64,000 nucleotides of DNA from NCBI GenBank assembly GCA_016721245.1, contig JADKIQ010000002.1:248001-312000 (forward strand). Reading direction: 5' to 3'. The notes under the pieces were generated by a model. That model did no database searches. It saw only the letters and a list, made by a program, of their open reading frames with translations, and was not told the DNA's origin. The stretch comes from Sphingobacteriales bacterium. GTDB lineage: Bacteria; Bacteroidota; Bacteroidia; Chitinophagales; JADIYW01. Made by a program: the position numbers and the translations under genes. Each line of letters begins with the position of its first letter. Within the stretch, counting starts at the first letter, position 1. This document shows, piece after piece, positions 1-8,314 of this stretch.

Positions 1-1392
1 ATTTGTTTTTCTCATTGTAACTCCATCATAATTTAAGAATTCACCAAAAACAGCAGGTATGCCTTTTGCCTTTTCTCTTCCATCATATCCAATCCAATTT
101 GGTGTATCTACATCATATCTAATAGATACTCTAGGTGCTGTTAAACAATCGCTTTTCGAATTATAAAATTTAGTTTCGCCTGGTTTAACAGAAATGTCAC
201 CATCATTTAGACAGATAGCTAAACTTGTGTCATCGGCATTAAAGAATAAAAATCTAATTGTTCTTGTTGGATGCGTATTTCTTATGCCAACAAAATTTCT
301 TGCAACACCGCTATTATTAGTATCATTAAGAACAACACGTTGACCTCTAAAAATACTATATCGCATATCAGCATTGCCAAATCTTATCTTGATAGCTTGA
401 ACATCATCAGGCATTAAATAATCCAATTCTAAATTTGGACCAATATTGAAAGCACCAGTTGATACATCGCCTTGTGGAGAAGTGCCATTTTCTAAAGTAA
501 CACCAGCTAAATGAACCAGTTCTGCATTATTATAAATTCTTACTACAACAGATATATCAGTTGCATTTCGTATTGTTACTGCTTGATTTGTATTATAAAC
601 TAAATTATTTCCAGCTTTTACTAATTTTACGGTACTTCCAAAATTAATCCCACCTTGTTCACCATCGAAGGCAACTTTTGTGCTAAGGTAACCTGCTGGT
701 AATTTCCAGAATTCAGAAGTATGCGCTGCAATATTTCTAAATCCATCTGCAAATGTTGGCCCATTAATATTTGTTTCGTCTGGACGAAAGAAGCGTGCAT
801 GGATTGGAGTTCTGGTTATGTTTGTTATAATTACAAAAGGTGCAGTTATTACATGTGCGCCAGTTGCAGGTGTCCAATAAATGGTACCACCTTCAAAGTT
901 GCTATATTTACAATCGCTACCCGATATTGACATTTCATCAGATATTGGAAAACCTAATGAGCCAGTATCATATCCATATTGTTTGTACAAATTATAAATT
1001 TGTCCGTGTACTTCAAATGCATCAGCGCTTCCAGATTTGTGCATGATAATTCCACCCTCAAATTCATTTTGAAAACCTCTGCTACTTCGAGTTGGTGTTT
1101 GGTCTGTTGTAGGAAATAGTAAGAAACTAGTTTCCCAACCTAATGATGCATATTTTTCTCTGATTTTTCCATGTACTTCAAATGCTTCAAAATTATTTCT
1201 TGCATTTACACTCCAATAGATTAAACCACCATCATATTCCTGGAAAGCTCCGATGCGAATACCATTTTTAAATAATTCTCCACCATTTGGTTTTTCATTA
1301 CCAATTCCAGGATAAATTCCGAGTGCTTCTGGTGAAGTTCCAACTTCTAAAAGTTGGCGATGTTTGTTGTTGATTTGTGCTATTGATGACAT
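1..1392 (-). CDS. LGFP-repeat protein, C-terminus beyond window
   Basis: The frame is open for 464 codons from an ATG at 1392 to the left edge, so the C-terminus is missing. Residues about 5-165 contain three LGFP-type modules (PF08310), recognisable by repeated F-E-G-G-x-I-Y/M and D-A-F-E-V-H-G followed by Y-x-x-L-G; one copy reads GSLGFPISDE. LGFP modules are known from cell-wall-associated and secreted proteins. The remainder is beta-rich with no family I recognise. No signal peptide is visible: the protein starts MSSIAQINNKHRQ, and the upstream frame reaches a stop within 30 bases with no other start. The gene lies 102 bases downstream of the S74-domain gene in the same orientation, but has its own promoter-like elements and shares an upstream motif with it. 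Localisation is therefore unresolved. Confidence 0.8.
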   Translation of the reverse strand, partial: MSSIAQINNKHRQLLEVGTSPEALGIYPGIGNEKPNGGELFKNGIRIGAFQEYDGGLIYWSVNARNNFEAFEVHGKIREKYASLGWETSFLLFPTTDQTPTRSSRGFQNEFEGGIIMHKSGSADAFEVHGQIYNLYKQYGYDTGSLGFPISDEMSISGSDCKYSNFEGGTIYWTPATGAHVITAPFVIITNITRTPIHARFFRPDETNINGPTFADGFRNIAAHTSEFWKLPAGYLSTKVAFDGEQGGINFGSTVKLVKAGNNLVYNTNQAVTIRNATDISVVVRIYNNAELVHLAGVTLENGTSPQGDVSTGAFNIGPNLELDYLMPDDVQAIKIRFGNADMRYSIFRGQRVVLNDTNNSGVARNFVGIRNTHPTRTIRFLFFNADDTSLAICLNDGDISVKPGETKFYNSKSDCLTAPRVSIRYDVDTPNWIGYDGREKAKGIPAVFGEFLNYDGVTMRKTN

Positions 1393-1420
1393 AGTTTTGA
1401 TTTTATAGTTTTTGAATGTT

Positions 1421-1451
1421 TAAAGGTATTTGTAAAAATAGTATTGTACAA
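1421..1451 (-). promoter_or_regulatory. Candidate promoter of the LGFP-repeat gene
   Basis: On the minus strand TTG (1451-1449) is followed after 20 bases by TACCTTTA (1428-1421). This matches the Bacteroidota consensus TTG/TTTG-N19-ish-TAnnTTTG with one mismatch at the last base. The start codon is 28 bases downstream of the -7 element. The paired AAACACGTGA motif begins 6 bases upstream of the TTG. Confidence 0.5.
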
Positions 1452-1457
1452 TCGAGT

Positions 1458-1491
1458 AAACACGTGATTTATTTATCAGTTAAACACGTGA
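1458..1491. promoter_or_regulatory. Paired AAACACGTGA motif (candidate activator site)
   Basis: Two identical 10-mers AAACACGTGA lie at 1458-1467 and 1482-1491, 24 bases apart start to start. The core CACGTG is palindromic. The pair sits just upstream of the -33-like TTG of the LGFP gene, and the distal copy ends close to the stop codon of the S74 gene (1495-1497). A related pair occupies the equivalent position upstream of the S74 gene at 4294-4329. Binding by the NarL-type regulator at 7681 is an inference. Confidence 0.45.
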
Positions 1492-1494
1492 ATT

Positions 1495-4236
1495 TTACTT
1501 GCTTGCCTGATATGTTGGTAAAATTGTTTTCAATAATTTTTCTATGGATTGTATGCTGGAATCTAGTTTTTGAACTGAAGTTTTTAATTGAATATTATCT
1601 TCTTTTAAGATATCATTTTGTGTTTTCAGTTCTTTGATGGCTTCTACTAAAATTGGCGTAAGCTTAGCATAATCAATACTCTTGTAACCTTGTTCATCTG
1701 TTTGTACTAATTCTGGATAAATATTTTCTACTTCTTGTGCTATTAAACCTACTTGTTTATTATCATTAAAATTTTTGTCTTTAAAATCTTCTTTGTTGAA
1801 AAAATAAGAAACGCCTTTTAGTTGAATTACTTTGCTTAAGGTATTTTGCAATGGTTGAATATCTTTTTTGTATCTAATGTCAGAACATGTCAATATACCG
1901 CAAGAAGCATTAACAGTTCCAGAAAAAGTTCCGTTACCGATTACTGTAAATTTTTGAAGTAAAGGAAGTGTTGTTCCAATGCCAACATTTCCATTGTTAT
2001 CAATAGTTATTCTTTCAGTTATAACATTTGCAGCACTTACTTCACCAATTACAAAACCACCGGCACCTAATCCTTTTTGATTTAGCAAATAGGTTTTGCC
2101 ATCACCACTATTTTTATTCCATTCTAACCAGGCTCCTTGTGGATGTGATGTTTGTGCACCATCTGCTAAAAAAGCACCTGCAACATGTAGTTTTGCTAAA
2201 GGTGCTGTAATTCCGATACCAGCATTATTTCCTTTGATAGTCATGGTTTCTGTATTGTCTGAGTACAAATGCAGCGTACTTGTTGCACCACTCTGAAATC
2301 CGATAAACATATCTTTATCGGAACCTAAACTATTTCTAATAACTCTTAGATTTGCATATTGGTCAGTAGATGATAAGTCTAATCCTTCTTGCCCAGATGT
2401 GCCGCTAATTACTAATTTAGCAGTTGTCGGGTTACTTTGATTAATACCTACATTTCCATTTCCATGGATGCGCATTAATTCTTTAGAGGTAGTAGCACTT
2501 GTGCCTGCATAAAAAATATGACTAAAAGAATTGCTTATAATCTGATATCGAAGCCCTTCAGAGCTAACTCCAAAACCGTGAAAATTATGATCATTATTAA
2601 ATACATCAAACAATGCTATTTTTCTATTTGCGAAAGAACTACCAAATTGTAAAGGTGCATTTGGCGTAGTGATACCAATACCAACATTAGTATTAGCAGT
2701 TGCACCATTAATTCCATTAATGCTGCCTAAAATTAATGAATTATTTTGCTCTGCTTTTGCATAAGCTCCAATGGCAGTAGCATTGGTTAAACCATTAGAA
2801 ACGGTAGAGCTGGAACCTATGCTTGTGCAGTAATCGGAAGAAGCAACAAGATCAAAAGTAGAAGAACCAACAGAAGTGTTAAAATTACCTGTATTTAAAG
2901 AATATAATGATAATTCTCCTATCGCCGTATTGTAACTGCCTGAAGTGTTGCTATACATTGCATTACTTCCATTTACAGTATTACTAATACCTGTCCTGTT
3001 GCTATACAAACTTCTAAATCCAATCGCTGTATTGTAATTTCCGATGCTATCTGTATATAAAGCAAAATTTCCAATAGCTGTATTATAAGATCCTTTATTG
3101 GAAAAGTACAATGTATTATATCCAATAGCAACATTATTTGTAGCTATTGTATTATTGTATAAAGCATTACTACCTACCGCTATATTTTGAATTCCTGTAC
3201 TATTATTATACAATGCAGCATATCCATTTGCTGTATTGTGATTTCCGATACTATTATTATTCAAAGCATTAACTCCACCAGCGGTATTAAAATTTCCTAT
3301 TGTATTATATAATAAAGCTGAAGTACCTAAAGCAACATTGCTGTTGCCAGTAGTATTGGAGAATAAAGTTTGATATCCAATTCCAACATTATATTCACCA
3401 AAGGTGTTGTTTATTAAGCTTTGTTGCCCAATACCTATATTTGCAAAACCTGTACTTTTGGATAATGCTTGTTGTCCAATACCAATGTTGCCTGAACAAT
3501 TAGTATAATTTGACAAAGCGTCTGTTCCAATGGCAATATTATTATTTCCATTATAATTTTTCATTGCTTGGTATCCTATTGAAATATTATCTGATGAGAC
3601 AGAAGGCGCAGAATATAATGCCTGGTATCCAATTGCAGTATTGTTATTACCATATGAACTTAATAGAGTTTCGTTCCCTACAGCTGTGTTATTTTGACCT
3701 GTTGAATTAAATCTTAAAGCAAAATGACCAAGAGCTACATTACGTTGTGCTGTTGTGTTACTTCCTGCTAAACTTCCAAAAAATACATTCGCATTTGTGG
3801 AATCGATTCTGCCTGCTTTATTGTTGTTAATTCTAAAATTAAGTGGAATATTATCTGTGGTTCCAATAAAATTAGTGCCATCTAAGGTTCCATTGTTACC
3901 AGTTGTTAGCCATGCAGTACTTGTATTATTGTTTGATATTAATTTTATCCATTTCGTGCCATCATAATAGTAATAACCAATACCATTAGCACCAACACCG
4001 CTAATAGTTGTATTTGTATTATAAACTAATAAACTGGTTGCTGGTGATGCAATAGTAGCAATATCTGTAGTCGTTAATAAATTAACGCGTGGCACCAATA
4101 ACCCTTTGTTGGTTGCATCTACATCCAATATGGCAGATGTATTTGGTGCAGCACCTGTGGAATTAATTCCTACATTTTGGCTAAAAGTTAAAATGCTAAT
4201 TAGACATAAAATAATTGGTGTAATTATTTTTTTCAT
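1495..4236 (-). CDS. Secreted YadA-head-like repeat protein with S74 self-cleaving chaperone domain
   Basis: 913 residues. A signal peptide (MKKIITPIILCLISILTFSQ) is followed by an N-terminal region typical of Bacteroidota tail-fiber-domain proteins (AILDVDATNKGLLVPRV). Residues about 165-490 hold some twenty 17-residue repeats of the type NTAIGxxALYxNxTGxx, resembling YadA-like head repeats that form left-handed beta-rolls in trimeric adhesins. The C-terminus is a Peptidase_S74 intramolecular chaperone domain: S785-D786-x-R788-x-K790 matches the Ser/Lys spacing of the phage endosialidase self-cleavage site, then a GLIAQEVE motif and a terminal coiled coil. Known members trimerise, fold the upstream fibre and are cut off. 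The role here is probably a surface fibre or adhesin; its target is unknown. It has its own promoter-like elements and the shared upstream motif. Confidence 0.85.
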   Translation of the reverse strand: MKKIITPIILCLISILTFSQNVGINSTGAAPNTSAILDVDATNKGLLVPRVNLLTTTDIATIASPATSLLVYNTNTTISGVGANGIGYYYYDGTKWIKLISNNNTSTAWLTTGNNGTLDGTNFIGTTDNIPLNFRINNNKAGRIDSTNANVFFGSLAGSNTTAQRNVALGHFALRFNSTGQNNTAVGNETLLSSYGNNNTAIGYQALYSAPSVSSDNISIGYQAMKNYNGNNNIAIGTDALSNYTNCSGNIGIGQQALSKSTGFANIGIGQQSLINNTFGEYNVGIGYQTLFSNTTGNSNVALGTSALLYNTIGNFNTAGGVNALNNNSIGNHNTANGYAALYNNSTGIQNIAVGSNALYNNTIATNNVAIGYNTLYFSNKGSYNTAIGNFALYTDSIGNYNTAIGFRSLYSNRTGISNTVNGSNAMYSNTSGSYNTAIGELSLYSLNTGNFNTSVGSSTFDLVASSDYCTSIGSSSTVSNGLTNATAIGAYAKAEQNNSLILGSINGINGATANTNVGIGITTPNAPLQFGSSFANRKIALFDVFNNDHNFHGFGVSSEGLRYQIISNSFSHIFYAGTSATTSKELMRIHGNGNVGINQSNPTTAKLVISGTSGQEGLDLSSTDQYANLRVIRNSLGSDKDMFIGFQSGATSTLHLYSDNTETMTIKGNNAGIGITAPLAKLHVAGAFLADGAQTSHPQGAWLEWNKNSGDGKTYLLNQKGLGAGGFVIGEVSAANVITERITIDNNGNVGIGTTLPLLQKFTVIGNGTFSGTVNASCGILTCSDIRYKKDIQPLQNTLSKVIQLKGVSYFFNKEDFKDKNFNDNKQVGLIAQEVENIYPELVQTDEQGYKSIDYAKLTPILVEAIKELKTQNDILKEDNIQLKTSVQKLDSSIQSIEKLLKTILPTYQASK
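2770..3740 (-). repeat. 51-bp tandem coding repeats (17-residue YadA-head units)
   Basis: Roughly 20 consecutive in-frame units of 51 bases encode N-[TVI]-[AGS]-[IVL]-G, then x-x-A-L-Y-x-N and x-T-G. Spacing is 17 codons between successive N-x-A-x-G motifs across most units; a few carry 1-5 residue insertions. Boundaries are approximate. Copies have diverged at the DNA level, so this is an old array rather than a recent expansion. Confidence 0.75.
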
Positions 4237-4256
4237 GACACATAGTTTTAGTATAA

Positions 4257-4285
4257 TAAATATAATTAATTATTTTTTTTACAAA
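4257..4285 (-). promoter_or_regulatory. Candidate promoter of the S74-domain gene
   Basis: On the minus strand TTTG (4285-4282) is followed after 17 bases by TATATTTA (4264-4257), one mismatch from TAnnTTTG. The ATG at 4236 lies 20 bases further on. The spacer is slightly shorter than the usual 19 or so. The final-base mismatch is the same as in the LGFP-gene promoter. Confidence 0.45.
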
Positions 4286-4293
4286 AACCCCGT

Positions 4294-4329
4294 AAACAAG
4301 TGAATTTTATAAATAGCTTAAATGTGTGA
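4294..4329. promoter_or_regulatory. Second copy of the paired AAAyryGTGA motif
   Basis: AAACAAGTGA (4294-4303) and AAATGTGTGA (4320-4329) lie 26 bases apart. GTAAACA(A/C)GTGA and the following TTAAA.. motif align with the pair at 1458-1491. It is 8 bases upstream of the TTTG element of the S74 gene and about 50 bases before the sensor-kinase start on the other strand, so it could act on both. Confidence 0.4.
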
Positions 4330-4379
4330 TTTTTTATGTGTGTATTACAAATCTTGAAAAATTACAATACTTTTACTTT

Positions 4380-6335
4380 GTGAAGCACCTTTTGATATAC
4401 TTGCTTTTAATGTGTATTTTCTATGAAAATAGTTTATGCAATTCTTATGAAGCAGATACTGTTTATCTGAGGTTGATGAACATGAAAGATGACTCTGTAA
4501 AAGTAAAGAAACTAAAATCATATGCTAGTGACTACATAGAAACAAATCCGGATTTTGCTAAAAAAATTTATACGGATATTTTATCCATTAGCCAAAAAAT
4601 AAAGAATAAATCGTGTGAAAGTAAATGCTTGTTAGCGTTTGCGGTATTGTATAGAGTAAAAGGACAACATGACCTTGCACGTAGTTATGACTGGAAAGCT
4701 TTGGATGCTGCCTTTGCAGTAAATAATAATGAAGACATTGGAAGAGTGTATAATAATATTGGTAATACTTTTTATTTTCAGAATGAATTTGATAGTGCGG
4801 TGACTTATTATTTGAAATCATTAAACTATCTGGAAAAAACAAAAAACTATTATCCTATTTCAATGGTATACGGAAATTTAGCAATGATATTTAATAATCA
4901 GCATCAATATTCAAAAGCATTACAGTTGGCAAAAAAATCATTGTTATTTGCAAATATGGTGAAACCAGATATGAATACTTTAGGAACAGCACATAATAAT
5001 TGTGGTGATGCATTTGGTGGTTTGAATCAGTTAGATTCACAGCAATATCATTATAAAAGAGCCTTAGATTTCTTTAACAAGGATAATGATCTGACCAATC
5101 TTACTGTATTGTATAGAAATATGGCTGATGTAGAAATTAAAAGAAATAACAGTAAACTGGCTCAAGCATTTGCAGATAGTTCGTTAAAGTATGCAAAAAT
5201 AGTAGGAAATAATTATGAAATAGGTTCTACATTTATTAGAAATTGTGATGTTACACTAAAGTATAATAATCTTAAAAATGCTAAATACTTTATAAACGAG
5301 GCAGAAGTTTACATAAAATCAGATAAAAATTGGATGTTGCATAGAGAGTGGAATTTGCAAATGTCTAAATTGAAGCGCAAACAAAACAAATATGAAGAAG
5401 CCTTTTTATATTTTGATACCTATCTTCAATATAGAGACTCTACAGAAAATGCAGAAACGAAAAACAGAACCACACTATTAGAAGAAAAATATCAATCCGA
5501 TAAAAAACAATCAGAAATCATTCGATTGGAAAATGAAAAACAAATTCAACAATTAATCATCAGACAAAAAAACGTATGGTTGTATATTTTGATAGGAACA
5601 ATATTATCACTATCAATTATTGCATTTTTATTTAACAAGAATACCAAACGTAAACAACAAATTGTCGAACAGCAATTACTTCAGCTTCAACAAGAAAAAG
5701 AATTAGAAGCAACCAAAACTGTTTTAAAAGTGCAAGAAGAAGAACGTGGTCGAGTGGCAAAAGACTTACACGATGGTTTAGGTGGCATGTTGAGTGGAAT
5801 CAAATTAAATTTATCAGCTATGAAAGGAAATGTAATTTTACAGCAACAAGATGCAGGCTTATTTGCAAAATCTATTGAGCAACTCGATAATGCGATTTCA
5901 GAAATGCGCCGTGTAGCACATAATATGATGCCTGAATCGTTATTGAAATTTGGATTGACACAAGCCATTCAAGATTATTGTGAAAGTATAAATGAAAGCA
6001 AAATTGTGAAGCTTACATTTAAAGATTTTGGATTGAATGAACGCTTAGAAAGTTCTGTCGAAATTGTTTTATACAGAATTATCCAAGAGTTGGTGAATAA
6101 CAGTATTAAACATGCACAGGCCAAAAATACCGTTATACAATTGGTGAAAAACTCTGCAAACATTACACTTACCGTTGAAGACGATGGAAATGGTTTTGAT
6201 ATAAATAAATTTGATAAACTTAAAGGTTTTGGTCTAACTAATATTCAATCTCGTGTTGATTATTTAAAAGGAAACTTAACTGTTGACTCAGAACTAAATA
6301 AAGGCACTTCTGTTTTTATTGAAATTCCAAACTGA
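4380..6335 (+). CDS. TPR-containing sensor histidine kinase (HisKA_3 type)
   Basis: 651 residues from a GTG at 4380, chosen because it gives a compact signal sequence (KHLLIYLLLMCIFYENS). Other in-frame starts are GTG 4326 and ATG 4410. The periplasmic part holds TPR-like helical repeats (for example NNIGNTFYFQNEFDSAVTYY), then one membrane helix (VWLYILIGTILSLSIIAFLF), a coiled coil, the HisKA_3 dimerisation domain with phospho-acceptor H464 in RVAKDLHDGLGG, and a HATPase_c domain with N box (QELVNNSIKHA) and G boxes (VEDDGNGF, KGFGLTNIQSR). Such kinases phosphorylate NarL/LuxR-type regulators; the partner is almost certainly the regulator at 7681. Its kinase core closely resembles that of the next gene, indicating a duplication with exchanged sensor parts. 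Confidence 0.88.
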   Translation: MKHLLIYLLLMCIFYENSLCNSYEADTVYLRLMNMKDDSVKVKKLKSYASDYIETNPDFAKKIYTDILSISQKIKNKSCESKCLLAFAVLYRVKGQHDLARSYDWKALDAAFAVNNNEDIGRVYNNIGNTFYFQNEFDSAVTYYLKSLNYLEKTKNYYPISMVYGNLAMIFNNQHQYSKALQLAKKSLLFANMVKPDMNTLGTAHNNCGDAFGGLNQLDSQQYHYKRALDFFNKDNDLTNLTVLYRNMADVEIKRNNSKLAQAFADSSLKYAKIVGNNYEIGSTFIRNCDVTLKYNNLKNAKYFINEAEVYIKSDKNWMLHREWNLQMSKLKRKQNKYEEAFLYFDTYLQYRDSTENAETKNRTTLLEEKYQSDKKQSEIIRLENEKQIQQLIIRQKNVWLYILIGTILSLSIIAFLFNKNTKRKQQIVEQQLLQLQQEKELEATKTVLKVQEEERGRVAKDLHDGLGGMLSGIKLNLSAMKGNVILQQQDAGLFAKSIEQLDNAISEMRRVAHNMMPESLLKFGLTQAIQDYCESINESKIVKLTFKDFGLNERLESSVEIVLYRIIQELVNNSIKHAQAKNTVIQLVKNSANITLTVEDDGNGFDINKFDKLKGFGLTNIQSRVDYLKGNLTVDSELNKGTSVFIEIPN

Positions 6336-6370
6336 GATTTGTATATTTATTGTATTCTAAAATAGATAGC

Positions 6371-7678
6371 ATGCAAAGCTTCAATTTTATTTTTAATTGT
6401 CTCTTTCAGGGAATAATGATTTACCACATATTGTTCTTCCTGATACAATATTATGCATTTAAACGTATGGAGTTTTTGTATTATACGCTTTTCTTGCTTA
6501 GTCTTAATATTTTTTATTGTACGTTTATTCTTCCAAAAGTTGCAGATATTCCATTGAGCGAAACAACCAAACAATGGTTTGTGTATATAGAAAAGCCATT
6601 ACAATTTTTAGCAAATGTTTTTTATGCATTTTTCATTATGCATTATTTAAATGTAAAAAAAGGAAATTCAAATCTTTATAAATTATTAATCGTAAATATC
6701 TTTATTAATTCAACTGCGGTTTTTCTTTGCATATTATTTACAATACTTAATTTTAATTATCAGGCCGTTTATGATTATACGGTACTGATTTTATTTCCAA
6801 TTGTTATTGTTACTATTTACAAATTTTTGGTAACAGATACCAATTATTCAAAGGTTGTGTTGTTCGGCACAACTTTTATGGTATTGGGTAGTTTAGTTAC
6901 TTTTTTATTGACATTATTAGAAAAGAAAATGCACCTCGGATTTTATTTTAATTTATTTATACCTGTCCAAATTGGATTAATTATTCATTTATTCATTCAG
7001 TCTTATGGTTTAACGCTAAAAGCTGTAGAATTGGATAAAATGCTGGTAATTTCACTCAGGCAAAACCAGAAACTAATAGAAGATGAACGTAGCCGGGTAG
7101 CAAAAGATTTACACGACGGATTAGGTGGTTTATTATCTGGTGTAAAATTATCATTGAATAGTATAACAGGTAATGTGGTTGTTTCTGAGCAACATGCAAC
7201 GGTATTTAAGCGTGTTTTAAATCAACTGGATAATGCAATTTCAGAAATGAGACGAGTGGCACACAGCATGATGCCGGAATCGTTATTGCGTTTTGGTCTG
7301 GCACAAGCTATTGAAGATTTTTGTTACGATATTAATGAAAGTAAGACAGTTCAGTTAAATTTTTATCATCATGGATTAGAGCAACGCTTAGATAGCTCCA
7401 TAGAAATTACGTTATACAGAGTAATTCAGGAATTAGTAAACAATGCTATAAAACATGCTGCAGCAACAGAAATTATGATTCATTTAGTGCGTAATGAAAA
7501 TCAACTTACTTTAACAGTCGAAGATAACGGAGTTGGATTTAATATTAATAATATTCAAAAAATTAAAGGAGTTGGTCTGTCAAATATTCAATCAAGAATT
7601 GATTTTTTAAAAGGATATGTAGAAATAGATTCTAAAAAGAATGTAGGTAGTTCATTTTACATTACAATACCTGTATAA
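6371..7678 (+). CDS. Seven-TM sensor histidine kinase (HisKA_3 type)
   Basis: 435 residues from ATG 6371; an in-frame TTG at 6350 is less likely. The first ~225 residues contain about seven hydrophobic segments resembling the 7TMR-DISM membrane module, without an obvious extracellular domain. The C-terminal half is HisKA_3 (H248 in RVAKDLHDGLGGLLSG) plus HATPase_c (QELVNNAIKHA, VEDNGVGF, KGVGLSNIQSR). This half is closely similar to the kinase core of the preceding gene, including the long shared run around LDNAISEMRRVAH. It starts 35 bases after that gene and ends two bases before the response regulator, so the three genes look like one operon. The input signal is unknown. Confidence 0.88.
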   Translation: MQSFNFIFNCLFQGIMIYHILFFLIQYYAFKRMEFLYYTLFLLSLNIFYCTFILPKVADIPLSETTKQWFVYIEKPLQFLANVFYAFFIMHYLNVKKGNSNLYKLLIVNIFINSTAVFLCILFTILNFNYQAVYDYTVLILFPIVIVTIYKFLVTDTNYSKVVLFGTTFMVLGSLVTFLLTLLEKKMHLGFYFNLFIPVQIGLIIHLFIQSYGLTLKAVELDKMLVISLRQNQKLIEDERSRVAKDLHDGLGGLLSGVKLSLNSITGNVVVSEQHATVFKRVLNQLDNAISEMRRVAHSMMPESLLRFGLAQAIEDFCYDINESKTVQLNFYHHGLEQRLDSSIEITLYRVIQELVNNAIKHAAATEIMIHLVRNENQLTLTVEDNGVGFNINNIQKIKGVGLSNIQSRIDFLKGYVEIDSKKNVGSSFYITIPV

Positions 7679-7680
7679 TT

Positions 7681-8298
7681 ATGGAAAAGCAAATTTCAAT
7701 TTTATTAATTGACGATCATGCAATGGTGATAGAAGGTATGAAAGCAATACTTCAATTAATTCCTTCTGTGCAGGTAAAGGCAACTGCAAACAATGCATTT
7801 GAAGCAATGGATGCATTGAAGCAACATAATATTCAACTTTGTTTCTTAGATATTAATTTGCCGGATATCAGTGGAATTGATTTATGCCTGAAAATAAAAA
7901 AAGAATTCCCGCAAATCCATATTATTGGTTTGAGTACATTCAGTCAGCGAAGTTATATTGCTCAAATGATGCAAAATGGAGCCAGTGGCTATTTATTGAA
8001 AAGTGCGACAAAAGAAGAAATTGAAGAAGCTATTGCAACTGTTATACAAGGTAAATTATTTTTCAATATTTCAACCACTGATGTACACAATCACGATAAA
8101 AATGCACCATTACTGACGCGCCGTGAAAAAGAAATTTTAGTATTGATTGCAGATGGTTTGACAAATAATGAAATTGCGTCAAGATTATTTTTAAGTTCAC
8201 ATACTGTAGATAGTCATCGCAAGAATCTGTTTGTAAAATTTGATGTAAATAATGTGGCTTTACTCGTAAAGAAAGCATCACAGGCTGGTTTATTGTAA
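7681..8298 (+). CDS. NarL/LuxR-family response regulator
   Basis: 205 residues. The receiver domain spans about residues 5-120: acidic pair D11-D12, phospho-acceptor D57 in FLDINLPD, the switch threonine/serine region GLSTFSQ and the conserved lysine in SGYLLKSA. The C-terminal LuxR-type helix-turn-helix is LTRREKEILVLIADGLTNNE and onward, with SSHTVDSHRKNL as the recognition region. Phosphorylation by one or both upstream kinases should promote dimerisation and DNA binding. Candidate targets are the paired AAAyryGTGA motifs at 1458-1491 and 4294-4329, the latter beside its own operon; this is inference from position only. Confidence 0.92.
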   Translation: MEKQISILLIDDHAMVIEGMKAILQLIPSVQVKATANNAFEAMDALKQHNIQLCFLDINLPDISGIDLCLKIKKEFPQIHIIGLSTFSQRSYIAQMMQNGASGYLLKSATKEEIEEAIATVIQGKLFFNISTTDVHNHDKNAPLLTRREKEILVLIADGLTNNEIASRLFLSSHTVDSHRKNLFVKFDVNNVALLVKKASQAGLL

Positions 8299-8314
8299 CA
8301 GAATAAAAGAATAA

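Noticed and set aside
2770..3740. Regular 51-bp periodicity that could be taken for a CRISPR array
   Set aside because: The period is in frame with an intact ORF, the units are diverged and contiguous, and there are no identical repeats alternating with unique spacers.
7450..7600. Possible frameshift between the second kinase and the regulator making a hybrid kinase
   Set aside because: The kinase ends in a complete G2 box and GSSFYITIPV, and the regulator has its own ATG two bases later; they are separate genes.
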